Shown here: piece after piece, positions 1-8,072 of the stretch
How positions within the stretch are numbered: the stretch's first letter is position 1
Layout: the number at the start of each line of letters is the position of its first letter
From: Streptomyces durocortorensis
GTDB taxonomy: Bacteria > Actinomycetota > Actinomycetes > Streptomycetales > Streptomycetaceae
Direction: 5' to 3'
DNA: 64,000 nt
Assembly: GCF_031760065.1 (NCBI RefSeq)
Contig: NZ_CP134500.1
Span: 2,728,001-2,792,000 of the forward strand
The notes under the pieces: model-generated
The model's database searches: none
The model's input: only the letters and a program-made list of their open reading frames with translations
What the model was told of the DNA's origin: nothing
Program-made: the position numbers and the translations under genes

Positions 1-264
1 CTCGCTCTCGGCCAGCGCCAGAATCCGCTGGGCCCGCTCCCCCAGCTCCGCGTAGTCCTGCGGAGGCAGCGCCGCCACAGTCTCCGCCAGCCGGGCCGCC
101 CCGGCGAGAAGTTCCTCGACCCTGACCGTCAGCCGGGAGACCTCCGCGAGCGCAGTGTCCCGCTCGGCGACCAAGGCAGCGGTCGCACGGTCCACCTGCT
201 CCGGACTGTAGCCACGCCCCCGCACGCCGACGGTGTCGTACGCGGACACCGGTCCAGCACTCAT
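1..264 (-). CDS. Coiled-coil protein of the DivIVA-like / 'cellulose-binding protein' family (3' part missing)
   Basis: The 88 visible codons start at an ATG at 264 preceded by a purine-rich GAGAGG, and the frame runs open off the left edge, so the C-terminus is missing. The N-terminus has the short VRGRGYSPEQVD segment, like the DivIVA-type start (G-Y-x-x-x-Q-V-D) of the Streptomyces Scy/FilP-like coiled-coil proteins often labelled cellulose-binding. A heptad-like stretch rich in Ala, Leu, Glu and Arg follows. Proteins of this group form cytoskeletal assemblies or sit at hyphal tips; the specific role here is inferred from the first residues only. Confidence 0.7.
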   Translation of the reverse strand, partial: MSAGPVSAYDTVGVRGRGYSPEQVDRATAALVAERDTALAEVSRLTVRVEELLAGAARLAETVAALPPQDYAELGERAQRILALAESE

Positions 265-425
265 CCCTGAAGCCCCTCTCCGACTCACCGATTCATCGAT
301 ACGCCTCACCGACATGCCAAGGATGCGGCAATTAGTGCCGGAAGTCGGAATCGATCAGATGCTTTCAGGACGGAAGCGACCGGCATCACAGCCCCGGCCG
401 CGCGGCATCGACCCCCATACGACGA

Positions 426-460
426 GAGGCGCCCGAACCCTCCCCGGGTCCGGGCGCCTC
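426..460 (-). terminator. Terminator hairpin after the deaminase/SUKH-4 gene
   Basis: A perfect 10-bp inverted repeat, GAGGCGCCCG with CGGGCGCCTC, is extended inside by an ACCC/GGGT pair. It lies 22 bases past the stop codon of the minus-strand gene ending at 482. There is no long T-run, as is usual for Streptomyces terminators. Confidence 0.65.
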
Positions 461-481
461 ATCACATCGATGACGTACGGC

Positions 482-3043
482 TCAGAGCAGGCCGTCCCAC
501 ATCTGCTCCAGCAGCACCGACCACCAGTTCTCCGGCGACGCCAGCGCCGCCGGGTCCAGCGCCACCAGCTGCGCCTGGAAGTCGACCGTCCAGCGCCCCG
601 CCTGCTCCGGGTTCAGCCCGAACCGCAGCCGCCACATCCGGCCCAGCAGCGCCATCGACCGCACGAACTCCGGCAGCCCCGTGTTCACGAACTGCGGCGC
701 CACCGACTGACCGCCGGGCCCGGCCTCCACCGGAACGGCCACGATGTTCGCCGTCCCGTACTGGACGCAGAGCGCCTTGCCGAAGTCCGTGCCCATCACC
801 AGATACGACCCCGCGTCCGGCGCGGCCTGAACCTGTCGCTGCGCCGCCAGCTCCCCCAGCGTCGGCACCACCGGCTGCCCCGGCTGCGCCCAGAAGAACG
901 GCCCGAAATCGGCGGGCAGACCCGCCCACACCAACGTACGGGCGACGACCTCCGGCACCCCCTGACGGGACACCGCACGCTGATCGAACCGCAGAATGCC
1001 CTGCGGCCCGAACGCCTGCACCAGCTCCTCTGCCACCGCCTCCGGCGGCAGCGCGGGCGCGGGCGGCATCTGCGGCAGCGGAGCCCGCACCGGCGCGGGC
1101 CGCGCCGGGCCGTCCGCCACCTGGTGCAGCTCGCCCTGGTGCGTCAGCAGATGCTGCATGCCCTGCTGACGGCTCGCGTGGTCGGTGCCGTACGGAGCGA
1201 CGCTGGTGATGCGCACCTGCGGCCAGGTCTCCCGGATCATCCGGGCGCAGTAACCGCCCGGCAGCTCACAGGACTCAAGCTCCGTGTGCAGCTCGATGAC
1301 CTGCTGCGGCGGCACGTTCATCGCCCGCAGCTCGTGCAGCATCTGCCACTCGGGGTGCGGGGTACCCGGCGCCGAGCGGCGGATCAGCTGCTGCTCACTG
1401 CCGTCCGGAGCCCGGAACCGCAGCACGGCCTGGTAGCCGGGGCCCACGGTCGGCTGACCGGTGGGCTGCTGCGGATAGCCGTACGCCGGGGGCGGCGGGG
1501 TGTGCTGCCCGGGCGCGGGCGGCTGCGGTACGGGACCCGGGGCCCCGCCCAGCGATGCACCCGGGACACCCGGCGCACCGGGCATGCCGGGAGGACCGGG
1601 CGGGCCCACCTGGCCGGGCGCCGCGAACATCGTCTCCGCCTGGTGCACCCCGCCACCCGGAGGCGGCGTCGCACCCGGCGGCGGAGGCGGCGTCGCACCT
1701 GGCGGACCCGGAGGACCCGGAGGCTTCGGCGCACCGGGCGCGCCGGGCGGACCCGGAGGAGCCGGGACGCCCGCACCGATGCTGCTCCCGTCGGCCAGCA
1801 TCGTCGCGGCATGGTGCACCCCGCCACCCGGAGGCGGCGTCGAACCCTGCGGCGGAGGAGGCGGACCAGGAGGCGGCGTCGCACCGGGCGGACCCGGAGG
1901 ACCGGGAGGACCGGGAGGCTGCGGCGCGCCGGGGGTTCCGGGGGGCGGCGTGGCACCCGGCGCACCGGGCGGGCCGGGCGGGCCGAGCTGGGAGACGAGC
2001 TGCGTCGGGACGTACCCGCCCGCCGGAGCCCCGGGCGCACCCGGGCCCGACGGCGGCGGCGTCGAACCCGACGGCACCCCGGGAATCCCGGGCGCACCGG
2101 GAGGCGGCGGAGTCGACGAACCGCCCCCGCGCGCCCCGCGCGGCGGCACCGCGGCCTTGCTCGTCGCCGCGTCCGCGATCTCACCGGCCCCGCCCTGCGA
2201 GCCCTGCTCGGGCCGGAGGGCCGGAGCCACCTGCGTACGCGGCAGCTGGCTACCCCCGGACATCAGCGCGGTGGGCGCCTCCGCCGGGACGACCGGCGGC
2301 GGGGCCTCCTCGTCGTCCGTCCCCGACAGCGGCGGCGCGAACACGGTCGCGGGCAGCGGAACGGCCCCGTCGTCGGAGTCCGAGTTGGTGTCCGTACCCG
2401 CCCACGGGGTCGCCCCCGCGGGAACACCCTCGGACGCCGTCGGCTCGTAGGCCCCGCCACCGCCGGCCGCGGGCCAAGAGGCCCCGGAACCCCCGGAGCC
2501 CCCGGAGTCCCCGGAAGAGGAACCCCCGGACGCGGAACCTCCGGACTCCGCGGGCTCCTGAGCAGGAGCCGCAGCCGGAGCCGCAGCGGACGTCCCGTCC
2601 GGCGCGGGGGCCGCATCCGGGGCCGCCCCCGACTCCCCCCGCTCCGCCCGATGATCCGGAATACCCAGCTTGTCCGCCGCCTCCTGGAGCCACTCCGGAG
2701 GAGTCAACAGGAACGACGTCTGATTCAGATCCACCCGCTGAGGCGGCTCCGGCGCAGCGGCGGGCGCATCCGCCGCGACCCCGTACTCCTCCTCGTACCG
2801 CCGGATCACCTCACCCACCGGCAACCCCGGCCACAACGTCGCCTCACCGCTGTCCCGGGCGATCACCAACCGCTGACGACCACCGTCCGAGACCGGGCCC
2901 TCCGCCCGGTCCTCGGCCCACACCACGAAACCCAGATCGAACTCACGGACCCGCACCTCACGGTGCTGATACGCGGGCACGTCACCGTTGACCCACTCGT
3001 CCGCCCGCTCCTGCGCCTGCGCGAAAGTCACCACCGCGCTCAC
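482..3043 (-). CDS. Multidomain protein: Imm35/YrhB-like N-terminus, collagen-like linker, deaminase-like domain, SUKH-4 C-terminus
   Basis: Predicted 853 aa from a GTG that shares GTGA with the stop of the upstream SMI1/KNR4 gene, so the two are translationally coupled. Residues 1-90 resemble the Imm35/YrhB immunity fold. Residues about 95-540 are Pro/Gly/Ala-rich with many GPPG-type triplets and two copies of a TPPPGGGVH motif. Residues about 540-630 contain H586-x-E588 and C592/C599 (HTELESCELPGGYC), the metal-site pattern of nucleic-acid/nucleotide deaminase-like domains. The last 200 residues resemble SUKH-4 immunity domains. There is no signal peptide or membrane segment, so it is probably cytoplasmic. 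The role is unknown; carrying a deaminase-like and an immunity-like domain in one chain suggests an internal toxin/antidote or sensing function. Confidence 0.75.
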   Translation of the reverse strand: MSAVVTFAQAQERADEWVNGDVPAYQHREVRVREFDLGFVVWAEDRAEGPVSDGGRQRLVIARDSGEATLWPGLPVGEVIRRYEEEYGVAADAPAAAPEPPQRVDLNQTSFLLTPPEWLQEAADKLGIPDHRAERGESGAAPDAAPAPDGTSAAAPAAAPAQEPAESGGSASGGSSSGDSGGSGGSGASWPAAGGGGAYEPTASEGVPAGATPWAGTDTNSDSDDGAVPLPATVFAPPLSGTDDEEAPPPVVPAEAPTALMSGGSQLPRTQVAPALRPEQGSQGGAGEIADAATSKAAVPPRGARGGGSSTPPPPGAPGIPGVPSGSTPPPSGPGAPGAPAGGYVPTQLVSQLGPPGPPGAPGATPPPGTPGAPQPPGPPGPPGPPGATPPPGPPPPPQGSTPPPGGGVHHAATMLADGSSIGAGVPAPPGPPGAPGAPKPPGPPGPPGATPPPPPGATPPPGGGVHQAETMFAAPGQVGPPGPPGMPGAPGVPGASLGGAPGPVPQPPAPGQHTPPPPAYGYPQQPTGQPTVGPGYQAVLRFRAPDGSEQQLIRRSAPGTPHPEWQMLHELRAMNVPPQQVIELHTELESCELPGGYCARMIRETWPQVRITSVAPYGTDHASRQQGMQHLLTHQGELHQVADGPARPAPVRAPLPQMPPAPALPPEAVAEELVQAFGPQGILRFDQRAVSRQGVPEVVARTLVWAGLPADFGPFFWAQPGQPVVPTLGELAAQRQVQAAPDAGSYLVMGTDFGKALCVQYGTANIVAVPVEAGPGGQSVAPQFVNTGLPEFVRSMALLGRMWRLRFGLNPEQAGRWTVDFQAQLVALDPAALASPENWWSVLLEQMWDGLL

Positions 3044-4017
3044 CCCTCCACCGGGACGACGCGCGCGAAGCCACCGTCCACCATCAGGTTCGCCACCGTC
3101 TCCAGCTCCGGCGGATTACCCGCGAGCCGCTGAAGGAAGGCGTCGAAGTCCGCCCCACAGGGCAGCAACAACCGCTCCGAACGCTCCTGGACACTCCAGC
3201 CGTCCTGGTCTCGGGCATCGTCGTACGGGCAGAACCACACCGAGCCGGGATCCTGACCGCGCACCTTCACCGCGAGAATCCCGCCCTGCACGAAAGCGAC
3301 ACCCAGGAAGTCCTTGGTGAAGTGGTCCCGCAGGCACTTGTTCACGTACACCAGATCGTTCACCGCCGCCTCGTCACGCACCGTGAAGAACGGCTGGTCC
3401 ACCAGCAGCCCCAGCTCCGCGTCCAGCGCCGCACCCACCGGGGCCGAACCACCAGCAGCCTTCAGGAACGTGCGGTACGCACCGGGCAGCCGGTAGCCGA
3501 GATCCTCCTCGACACCCTGGATCTGCTGCTCGCTCACCGCGACAGCACCCTTCGGCAGCCGGAAATGCGCCGGACGCGTCTCCTGCAAGGGACGGGTACC
3601 CCGCCGGTTCTGGTCCACCTCGGTCCCCGCCAGACCACCGTGATGACGCAGCAGCGCCTTCACCTCGACCGGCACCAGCTCCATCCGCCGGCCACCCGCC
3701 ACGTGGTGCCACGTCCAGCCGTGCGGGGTCGCCACCGCGGGAATCGTGTCCCACAGATCGTGACCACTCGCCGCCATCGCCGCATTCGCCGACACGTAGT
3801 CGGTGAGACGCAGCTCGTCGATACCGAACCCCTGCGGCGGATCCGCGATCTCCGCGGCGGCACGCGCATACGGCGAAAGAACCGGATGACCGTTCACGTC
3901 CATCCGCACACCTCTGGGGTGGCGGGACGCCCGGACCGGGTCCGGGAAGTGCACGACCTGCCCGGCATAGGCCGCGTTCGGTGGCGCGGCTTGCTGCCCG
4001 AGCCGACCTGTCGTCAT
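3040..4017 (-). CDS. SMI1/KNR4 (SUKH) family protein
   Basis: Predicted 325 aa. I chose the ATG at 4017 because a GGGGG-containing ribosome site precedes it; a longer in-frame start at 4101 is possible. Residues about 125-295 carry the SUKH pattern (a helix with GVEEDLGYRLPGAYRTFLKAAGG, then hydrophobic strands ending in a WFCPYDDA motif). The first 120 residues are not recognised. SUKH proteins usually neutralise nuclease or deaminase toxins. Here it is the first gene of a minus-strand pair with the deaminase/SUKH-4 fusion and is divergent from a YwqJ-type deaminase gene, which supports a toxin/immunity-type locus. The exact partner is unknown. Confidence 0.8.
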   Translation of the reverse strand: MTTGRLGQQAAPPNAAYAGQVVHFPDPVRASRHPRGVRMDVNGHPVLSPYARAAAEIADPPQGFGIDELRLTDYVSANAAMAASGHDLWDTIPAVATPHGWTWHHVAGGRRMELVPVEVKALLRHHGGLAGTEVDQNRRGTRPLQETRPAHFRLPKGAVAVSEQQIQGVEEDLGYRLPGAYRTFLKAAGGSAPVGAALDAELGLLVDQPFFTVRDEAAVNDLVYVNKCLRDHFTKDFLGVAFVQGGILAVKVRGQDPGSVWFCPYDDARDQDGWSVQERSERLLLPCGADFDAFLQRLAGNPPELETVANLMVDGGFARVVPVEG

Positions 4018-4252
4018 GGCTGTTGCCCCCTGCTGCGTCTGGTGTTCCGCACAGCCTAAGCGGTGGGACAACAGCGGGCCCCGCCCCGCCGGTTCCGTCA
4101 CGAACGGTCACATTCACGTGACAGTGAGGCGACGGTCTCGCACCTTCGGGCGACACGCAGGCACGATTCCCTGCCCCAGCTTCCCCACCACCCGGCACAT
4201 TTGGCAGGCTGTCCCCGCAACTCGGGGGATTGCAGGGAGGGACGTCAGCACA
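4018..4252. promoter_or_regulatory. Divergent promoter region of the SUKH/deaminase locus
   Basis: This 235-base spacer separates the two divergent arms. It contains GTCAC-6-GTGAC (4109-4124) with the 8-base palindrome TCACGTGA inside it (4116-4123), next to further GTGA copies. This could be a shared operator. I could not place -10/-35 boxes with confidence. Confidence 0.4.
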
Positions 4253-4777
4253 ATGCATTCCGCACAAACCGTCACATCAGGGGATCCGCGACTCAGCTGG
4301 AGCAGCACCGAGAACAGCACCACACCACGACTGCTCCACCGCCGCGACGGGATCCTCCCCGCCGTGGCCGCCGCCCTCTCCGTACGCGGAGAGACCCTCA
4401 CCTGCACCGCGGGCAAGGGGGACCAGCCGCCCGCACTGCACCCACTCGTCCAGGACTTCCTCGACACCCTCACCACCGGCCAGCGCGAACGCTTCACCGG
4501 CCGCTGCCCCGAAGCCATACTGCTCTCCCGCCAGCTCACCGCCGCCGAGAGCGGACGCTCCAAACGCGCCCAGCGAAAACCCCTGACCAACGGGGAAGCC
4601 CGCCGCGCACTCAAACACTCCCGCCTCACCGCCCGCCGCATCCGTGAGGACGGCGACCCCCTCCACGGCAGCTACGCACCACCCTGCCGCTCCTGCTCCG
4701 CACTCCTGTCCCACTTCGGCGTACGCCCCGTCGACCTCACCACCACCGGCGCCGCGACCACCGCCGAGAAGGGCTGA
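4253..4777 (+). CDS. YwqJ-related putative deaminase
   Basis: Predicted 174 aa from the ATG at 4253, behind an AGGGAGG site. It carries the deaminase metal-site pattern C85-P86-E87 (Cys in place of the more common His in the H/C-x-E motif) and PC145-x-x-C148 in a YAPPCRSCSALL context. These are features of the YwqJ-like family within the nucleic-acid/nucleotide deaminase superfamily. There is no secretion signal. It is divergent from the SUKH pair and ten bases upstream of a SUKH-3 gene, so toxin and immunity modules alternate in this locus. Substrate unknown. Confidence 0.8.
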   Translation: MHSAQTVTSGDPRLSWSSTENSTTPRLLHRRDGILPAVAAALSVRGETLTCTAGKGDQPPALHPLVQDFLDTLTTGQRERFTGRCPEAILLSRQLTAAESGRSKRAQRKPLTNGEARRALKHSRLTARRIREDGDPLHGSYAPPCRSCSALLSHFGVRPVDLTTTGAATTAEKG

Positions 4778-4787
4778 CCGCCCACAC

Positions 4788-5318
4788 ATGCACGACCAGC
4801 TCCCGCACCTTCCGCAGCAGCACAACACCACCCGCTTCCCCGTCGCCGTCGACGCCGCCCTGCGCGAAGCGGGCTGGCAGCCCGGACGCTGGGACATCCG
4901 CCAGGCCGAGGAATGGGCCGACGCCCTGCGCTCCCACGCCTCCCCCGCCGGCCACCGGCACGCCGTCTTCCCGGCCGCGGTCGAGGCCTGGGCGGAATTC
5001 GGCGGCCTCCACATCACCGCATCCGCACCCGGCCGGCACATCGCACCGGCCGCGGTCCGCGTCGACCCCCTGCACGGCCTCCACCTCGCCCGTACGCTCG
5101 GCGACCTCGGCCGCGCCCTGGAAACAGAGGTCGCCCCACTCGGGTCGGAAGGCCAGGAACAGGCGGTCCTGGCCATCGACACGGAAGGCCGGGTCTACAG
5201 CGTCGACCACACAGGGGACTGGTTCCTGGGCACGGACATCGATCAGGCGCTCGCCACGCTCATCACGGGCACGCAGCCATCCCGCCTGACGTCCTCCCCC
5301 AGCCCGCCCGGCGCCTGA
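4788..5318 (+). CDS. SUKH-3 domain immunity-like protein
   Basis: Predicted 176 aa, starting 10 bases after the deaminase stop, so in the same operon. The features are those of SUKH-3 proteins: an N-terminal AVDAALREAGWQPGR segment, the EAWAEFGGL motif, and a final strand/turn reading FLGTDIDQALATLITG. Such proteins act as immunity partners of deaminase and nuclease toxins; the likely partner is the preceding YwqJ-type protein. The last codons and the stop lie inside one arm of an inverted repeat, so the C-terminal tail may come from that element. Confidence 0.8.
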   Translation: MHDQLPHLPQQHNTTRFPVAVDAALREAGWQPGRWDIRQAEEWADALRSHASPAGHRHAVFPAAVEAWAEFGGLHITASAPGRHIAPAAVRVDPLHGLHLARTLGDLGRALETEVAPLGSEGQEQAVLAIDTEGRVYSVDHTGDWFLGTDIDQALATLITGTQPSRLTSSPSPPGA

Positions 5319-5426
5319 GGACGAACACACCACCCGGCACGAACGGGCACCATCGCTCCCCGCACACGGAGGGGCAGCCGCTCCCCACAACCAGGGCTCC
5401 GTCCTCGAACGCCGGACGGGCTGGGG
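5297..5426. repeat. SIME-like inverted repeat pair
   Basis: The left arm is at 5297-5322 and the right arm at 5401-5426, 26 bases each, 22/26 complementary, with 78 bases between. The right arm contains CGAACGCCGGACGGGCTGGG, which matches the small intergenic mosaic elements I recall as common in Streptomyces intergenic DNA. The left arm covers the SUKH-3 stop codon (5316-5318). Confidence 0.6.
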
Positions 5427-5516
5427 CCAAGCGCCACCGTCAGACACCGCACGGGCCTGAGGGGGGCCAGCCCGTCATCAGGGCGCCTCAGGGGCGAAAG
5501 CGGCCGAAACCCGCAG

Positions 5517-6842
5517 TCAGGCGCTCGAACCGTCCGGAAGCACCGCTGACACCCGGAAACCCCCCGCGTCCGTCGGACCCGACACGAACACACCCCCCAG
5601 CCCCAACACCCGCTCCCGCATACCCACCAGCCCGTTCCCCCCGCTCGGCAACCCCGCATCCGCCGCCGCCGCATCCGAAGGACCGTTCTCCACCTGCATC
5701 GCGACCTCGGACTCCCGATGCGCGAGCCGCACCCACGTCTTCGCGCCCGCCGCATGCTTGTGCACGTTCGTCAACGCCTCCTGCACCACCCGGAACGCGG
5801 TCTGCTCCACCTCCGGCGGATACGGCCGCAGCTCACCGTCCACCGACAGCTCCACCACCATCCCCGCCTGCCGCGACTGCGCCACCAGCGCCTCCAGCTC
5901 ACTCAGCCGAGGCCCGTCCTCCGACGCCTCGGCGGCAGCCGCGGCCACCGCCTGCCCCACCGAAGCCAACGGCACCACACCCCCGCCCGCAGCGGCAGGC
6001 GCGGTCAGCGCATCCCCCGAACGCAGCACCCCGAGCATCTCCCGCAGCTCCGTGAGCGCCTGCCGGCCCATGTCCCCGACCAGCGCCGCATTCCGGACCG
6101 CCTTCGCCGGATCCTTCGGCGCCACCGCCTGGAGAGCGGCGGCGTGCACCACCATCAGACTCACCCGATGGGCGACCACGTCATGCATCTCCCGCGCGAT
6201 CCGCGTCCGCTCCTCCGTACGCGCCCACTCGGCCCGCTCCTCCGCCCGGTCCGCGAGCAGCGACAACTCCCGCTCCAGCGAATCGGCCCGCTCCCGCAAG
6301 CTCTCCATCAACCGCCGCCGGGCCCCTATGTAGAGGCCCAGCAACACGGACGGAGCCGTGAGCCCCACCGCCATGAAGACGGACATCAGCGGTACGTACC
6401 AGTCCCCAGGCCCGAAATCCGCCTGCTCGGCCACGGTCTGCCGCAGCCGCACGTACGTCACGATGAACGTCCCCACCAACGCCATCCCCGCCAGCACGAC
6501 GGTGATCCGGCGCGGCACCTCGGACGCGGCCAGCGTGTACAGGCCGACCAGAGCCATCAGGAAGCCCATCTCGGCCGGCGTCATCGCGATCGACACCAGC
6601 ACCACGACGATCGGCCACCGCCGCCGGACCAGCAGCACCGAACCCGACAGCAGCCCGAACACCACACCCACCGGCACCGGCAGACCGGCACTCCGGGCGA
6701 ACTCCACCCCCTCCAGGCCACACTCCAGCGCCGATACCAGCGCCAGTCCCACGTCCAGGGCGACACTGCGTCGCCGCTCCCACCACCAGTAGCCGCGGGT
6801 GGTCGATCCCGCCGCCTCCTGGTCTGCCCCCGTTGCGGTCAT
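5517..6842 (-). CDS. Membrane sensor histidine kinase, HisKA_3 (NarL/DesK-type)
   Basis: Predicted 441 aa from the ATG at 6842; a longer start at 6995 would add an unlikely leader. Residues about 25-185 form five or six hydrophobic segments, then a short coiled coil. The phospho-acceptor lies in REMHDVVAHRVSLMV (His220), the HisKA_3 dimerisation motif. The C-terminus has the HATPase N box (QEALTNVHKHA) and G box (GGNGLVGMRERV). It should autophosphorylate in response to an unknown membrane signal and signal to a LuxR-type regulator. No response regulator lies next to it, so it is an orphan here; the regulators at 20.1, 25.0 and 35.6 kb are far away. Confidence 0.9.
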   Translation of the reverse strand: MTATGADQEAAGSTTRGYWWWERRRSVALDVGLALVSALECGLEGVEFARSAGLPVPVGVVFGLLSGSVLLVRRRWPIVVVLVSIAMTPAEMGFLMALVGLYTLAASEVPRRITVVLAGMALVGTFIVTYVRLRQTVAEQADFGPGDWYVPLMSVFMAVGLTAPSVLLGLYIGARRRLMESLRERADSLERELSLLADRAEERAEWARTEERTRIAREMHDVVAHRVSLMVVHAAALQAVAPKDPAKAVRNAALVGDMGRQALTELREMLGVLRSGDALTAPAAAGGGVVPLASVGQAVAAAAAEASEDGPRLSELEALVAQSRQAGMVVELSVDGELRPYPPEVEQTAFRVVQEALTNVHKHAAGAKTWVRLAHRESEVAMQVENGPSDAAAADAGLPSGGNGLVGMRERVLGLGGVFVSGPTDAGGFRVSAVLPDGSSA

Positions 6843-6998
6843 GGCATCCAGCCTACGGGCGGACGCATCCCAATTTCCGGTGACCGGCAACAGCACGTTC
6901 CGCGTTCGAACGTGCACGAAACAGATGCCGATCGCCTGAAATGGCGAATCGACCGCGCTTTCGACCCGGACGTTCGCATTCCGGACGACGATCACCGT

Positions 6999-7892
6999 AT
7001 GACGGAAACCACAAGCAAGTACGCCGACTTCGAGGGCTTACGCGCCCAGGCGGTGGCGCTGCGCCGGGAGGGGCTGAGCCGCCGCCAGATCCGCGACCGC
7101 CTCCACGTCGACAACAACGACATCCTCAACCGCCTCCTCCAGGGCGAGCCCGCCCCGGAATGGACGAAGCGGCCGAACGCCAAGGACGACCTCCGGGAGA
7201 AGGCCCGGGAACTGCGCCTGCAGGGGATGACATACGACCAGATCCAGGTGGAGCTTGGGTGCTCGAAGAGTTCGATCTCGCTCTGGGTACGGGATCTGCC
7301 GAAGCCTGAGCGCAGCCGTAGCGCCATCGAGCAGGCGCGCCTCGCGGGTCGTATGCGCTGGGACCACGAGCTGGCGGTGCGTGACGCCGAAAGGCGGCGG
7401 ACGAAGGCAGCAGCCCGGGACGAGACGGTGACCATGTCGGACCAGGAGCTCTTCTACACCGGAATCGCGCTGTACTGGGCTGAGGGAGGCAAGGACAAGG
7501 TCTACGACCGGCGCGAGAACGTCACGTTCATCAACAGCGACCCGGGCGTCATAGCCGTCTATCTGGCCTGGCTGGACCTGCTGGAAGTCGGGCGGGACCG
7601 CCTCTCCTACCGGGTGATGATCCACGAGACGGCCGACGTCCCGGCGGCGGAACGCTACTGGGCCGATCTGGTCGGCATCGACGTATCCGCCCTCCAGAAG
7701 ACGACTCTCAAGAAGCACAATCCGAAGACGGTCCGGAAGAATGTGGGCGAGGCGTACCGGGGGTGCCTGGTCATCCGCGTCGCCAAGGGCGCCACGCTCT
7801 ACCGCCGCATCGAAGGGTGGTGGTCGGGGATCGCGGAAGAGGCCACCTCCCGACTCAAGGGCGGTGATCGACCCGGTAGGGTTGAGGCGTGA
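6999..7892 (+). CDS. Putative DNA-binding protein: two helix-turn-helix segments plus a LAGLIDADG-like domain
   Basis: Predicted 297 aa from the ATG at 6999. Residues about 15-45 (REGLSRRQIRDRL) and 72-100 (GMTYDQIQVELGCSKSSISL) read as helix-turn-helix segments. From about residue 150 the motif GIALYWAEGGKD is followed by NSDPGVIAVYLAWLD and KKHNPKT...YRGCLVI, which resembles degenerate LAGLIDADG folds such as those of homing-endonuclease-derived regulators (compare WhiA). Its stop codon TGA (7890-7892) touches the first base of a tRNA-Gln gene. It could be a domesticated homing endonuclease or a regulator. The function is not known; the LAGLIDADG assignment is by eye. Confidence 0.65.
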   Translation: MTETTSKYADFEGLRAQAVALRREGLSRRQIRDRLHVDNNDILNRLLQGEPAPEWTKRPNAKDDLREKARELRLQGMTYDQIQVELGCSKSSISLWVRDLPKPERSRSAIEQARLAGRMRWDHELAVRDAERRRTKAAARDETVTMSDQELFYTGIALYWAEGGKDKVYDRRENVTFINSDPGVIAVYLAWLDLLEVGRDRLSYRVMIHETADVPAAERYWADLVGIDVSALQKTTLKKHNPKTVRKNVGEAYRGCLVIRVAKGATLYRRIEGWWSGIAEEATSRLKGGDRPGRVEA

Positions 7893-7964
7893 TCCGCCGT
7901 GGGGTAGCGGCATCCCGCAGGCCTTTGGAGCCTTGAGACGCTGGTTCGAATCCAGCCGGCGGAG
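7893..7964 (+). tRNA. tRNA-Gln(UUG)
   Basis: The cloverleaf can be drawn by hand: acceptor stem TCCGCCG (7893-7899) with CGGCGGA (7957-7963); short D stem GGG/CCC (7902-7904 with 7914-7916); anticodon loop CTTTGGA with TTG at 7925-7927; T arm GCTGG-TTCGAAT-CCAGC (7940-7956); discriminator G. CCA is not encoded. The outermost anticodon-stem pair (C7918/T7934) is a mismatch. From memory, a tRNA-Gln also lies upstream of glmU in other actinobacteria. Confidence 0.9.
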
Positions 7965-7973
7965 CTCACGCAT

Positions 7974-8002
7974 CGGGCCCCGACCACACCGGTCGGGGCC
8001 CG
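7974..8002 (+). terminator. Strong hairpin after tRNA-Gln
   Basis: A perfect 12-bp stem (CGGGCCCCGACC with its complement) and a 5-base loop begin 10 bases after the tRNA. It has no T-run. It would stop tRNA transcription before glmU. Confidence 0.75.
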
Positions 8003-8072
8003 CCCCCGTTCCCCGCCGAAACGCCCCCGGTATCCTGCGGATGACCACCACCCGAAGCCGAAGGGCACATCC

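Noticed and set aside
1500..2700. GC-rich repetitive DNA considered as an insertion element or intergenic repeat
   Set aside because: It stays in frame in the 853-aa protein and encodes Pro/Gly triplets; no terminal repeats or transposase.
233..3133. A long plus-strand open frame (966 codons) opposite the deaminase/SUKH-4 gene
   Set aside because: It is the antisense shadow of GC-biased coding DNA: Arg/Pro/His-rich, no family motif and no ribosome site. The minus strand has clear domains and a coupled start.
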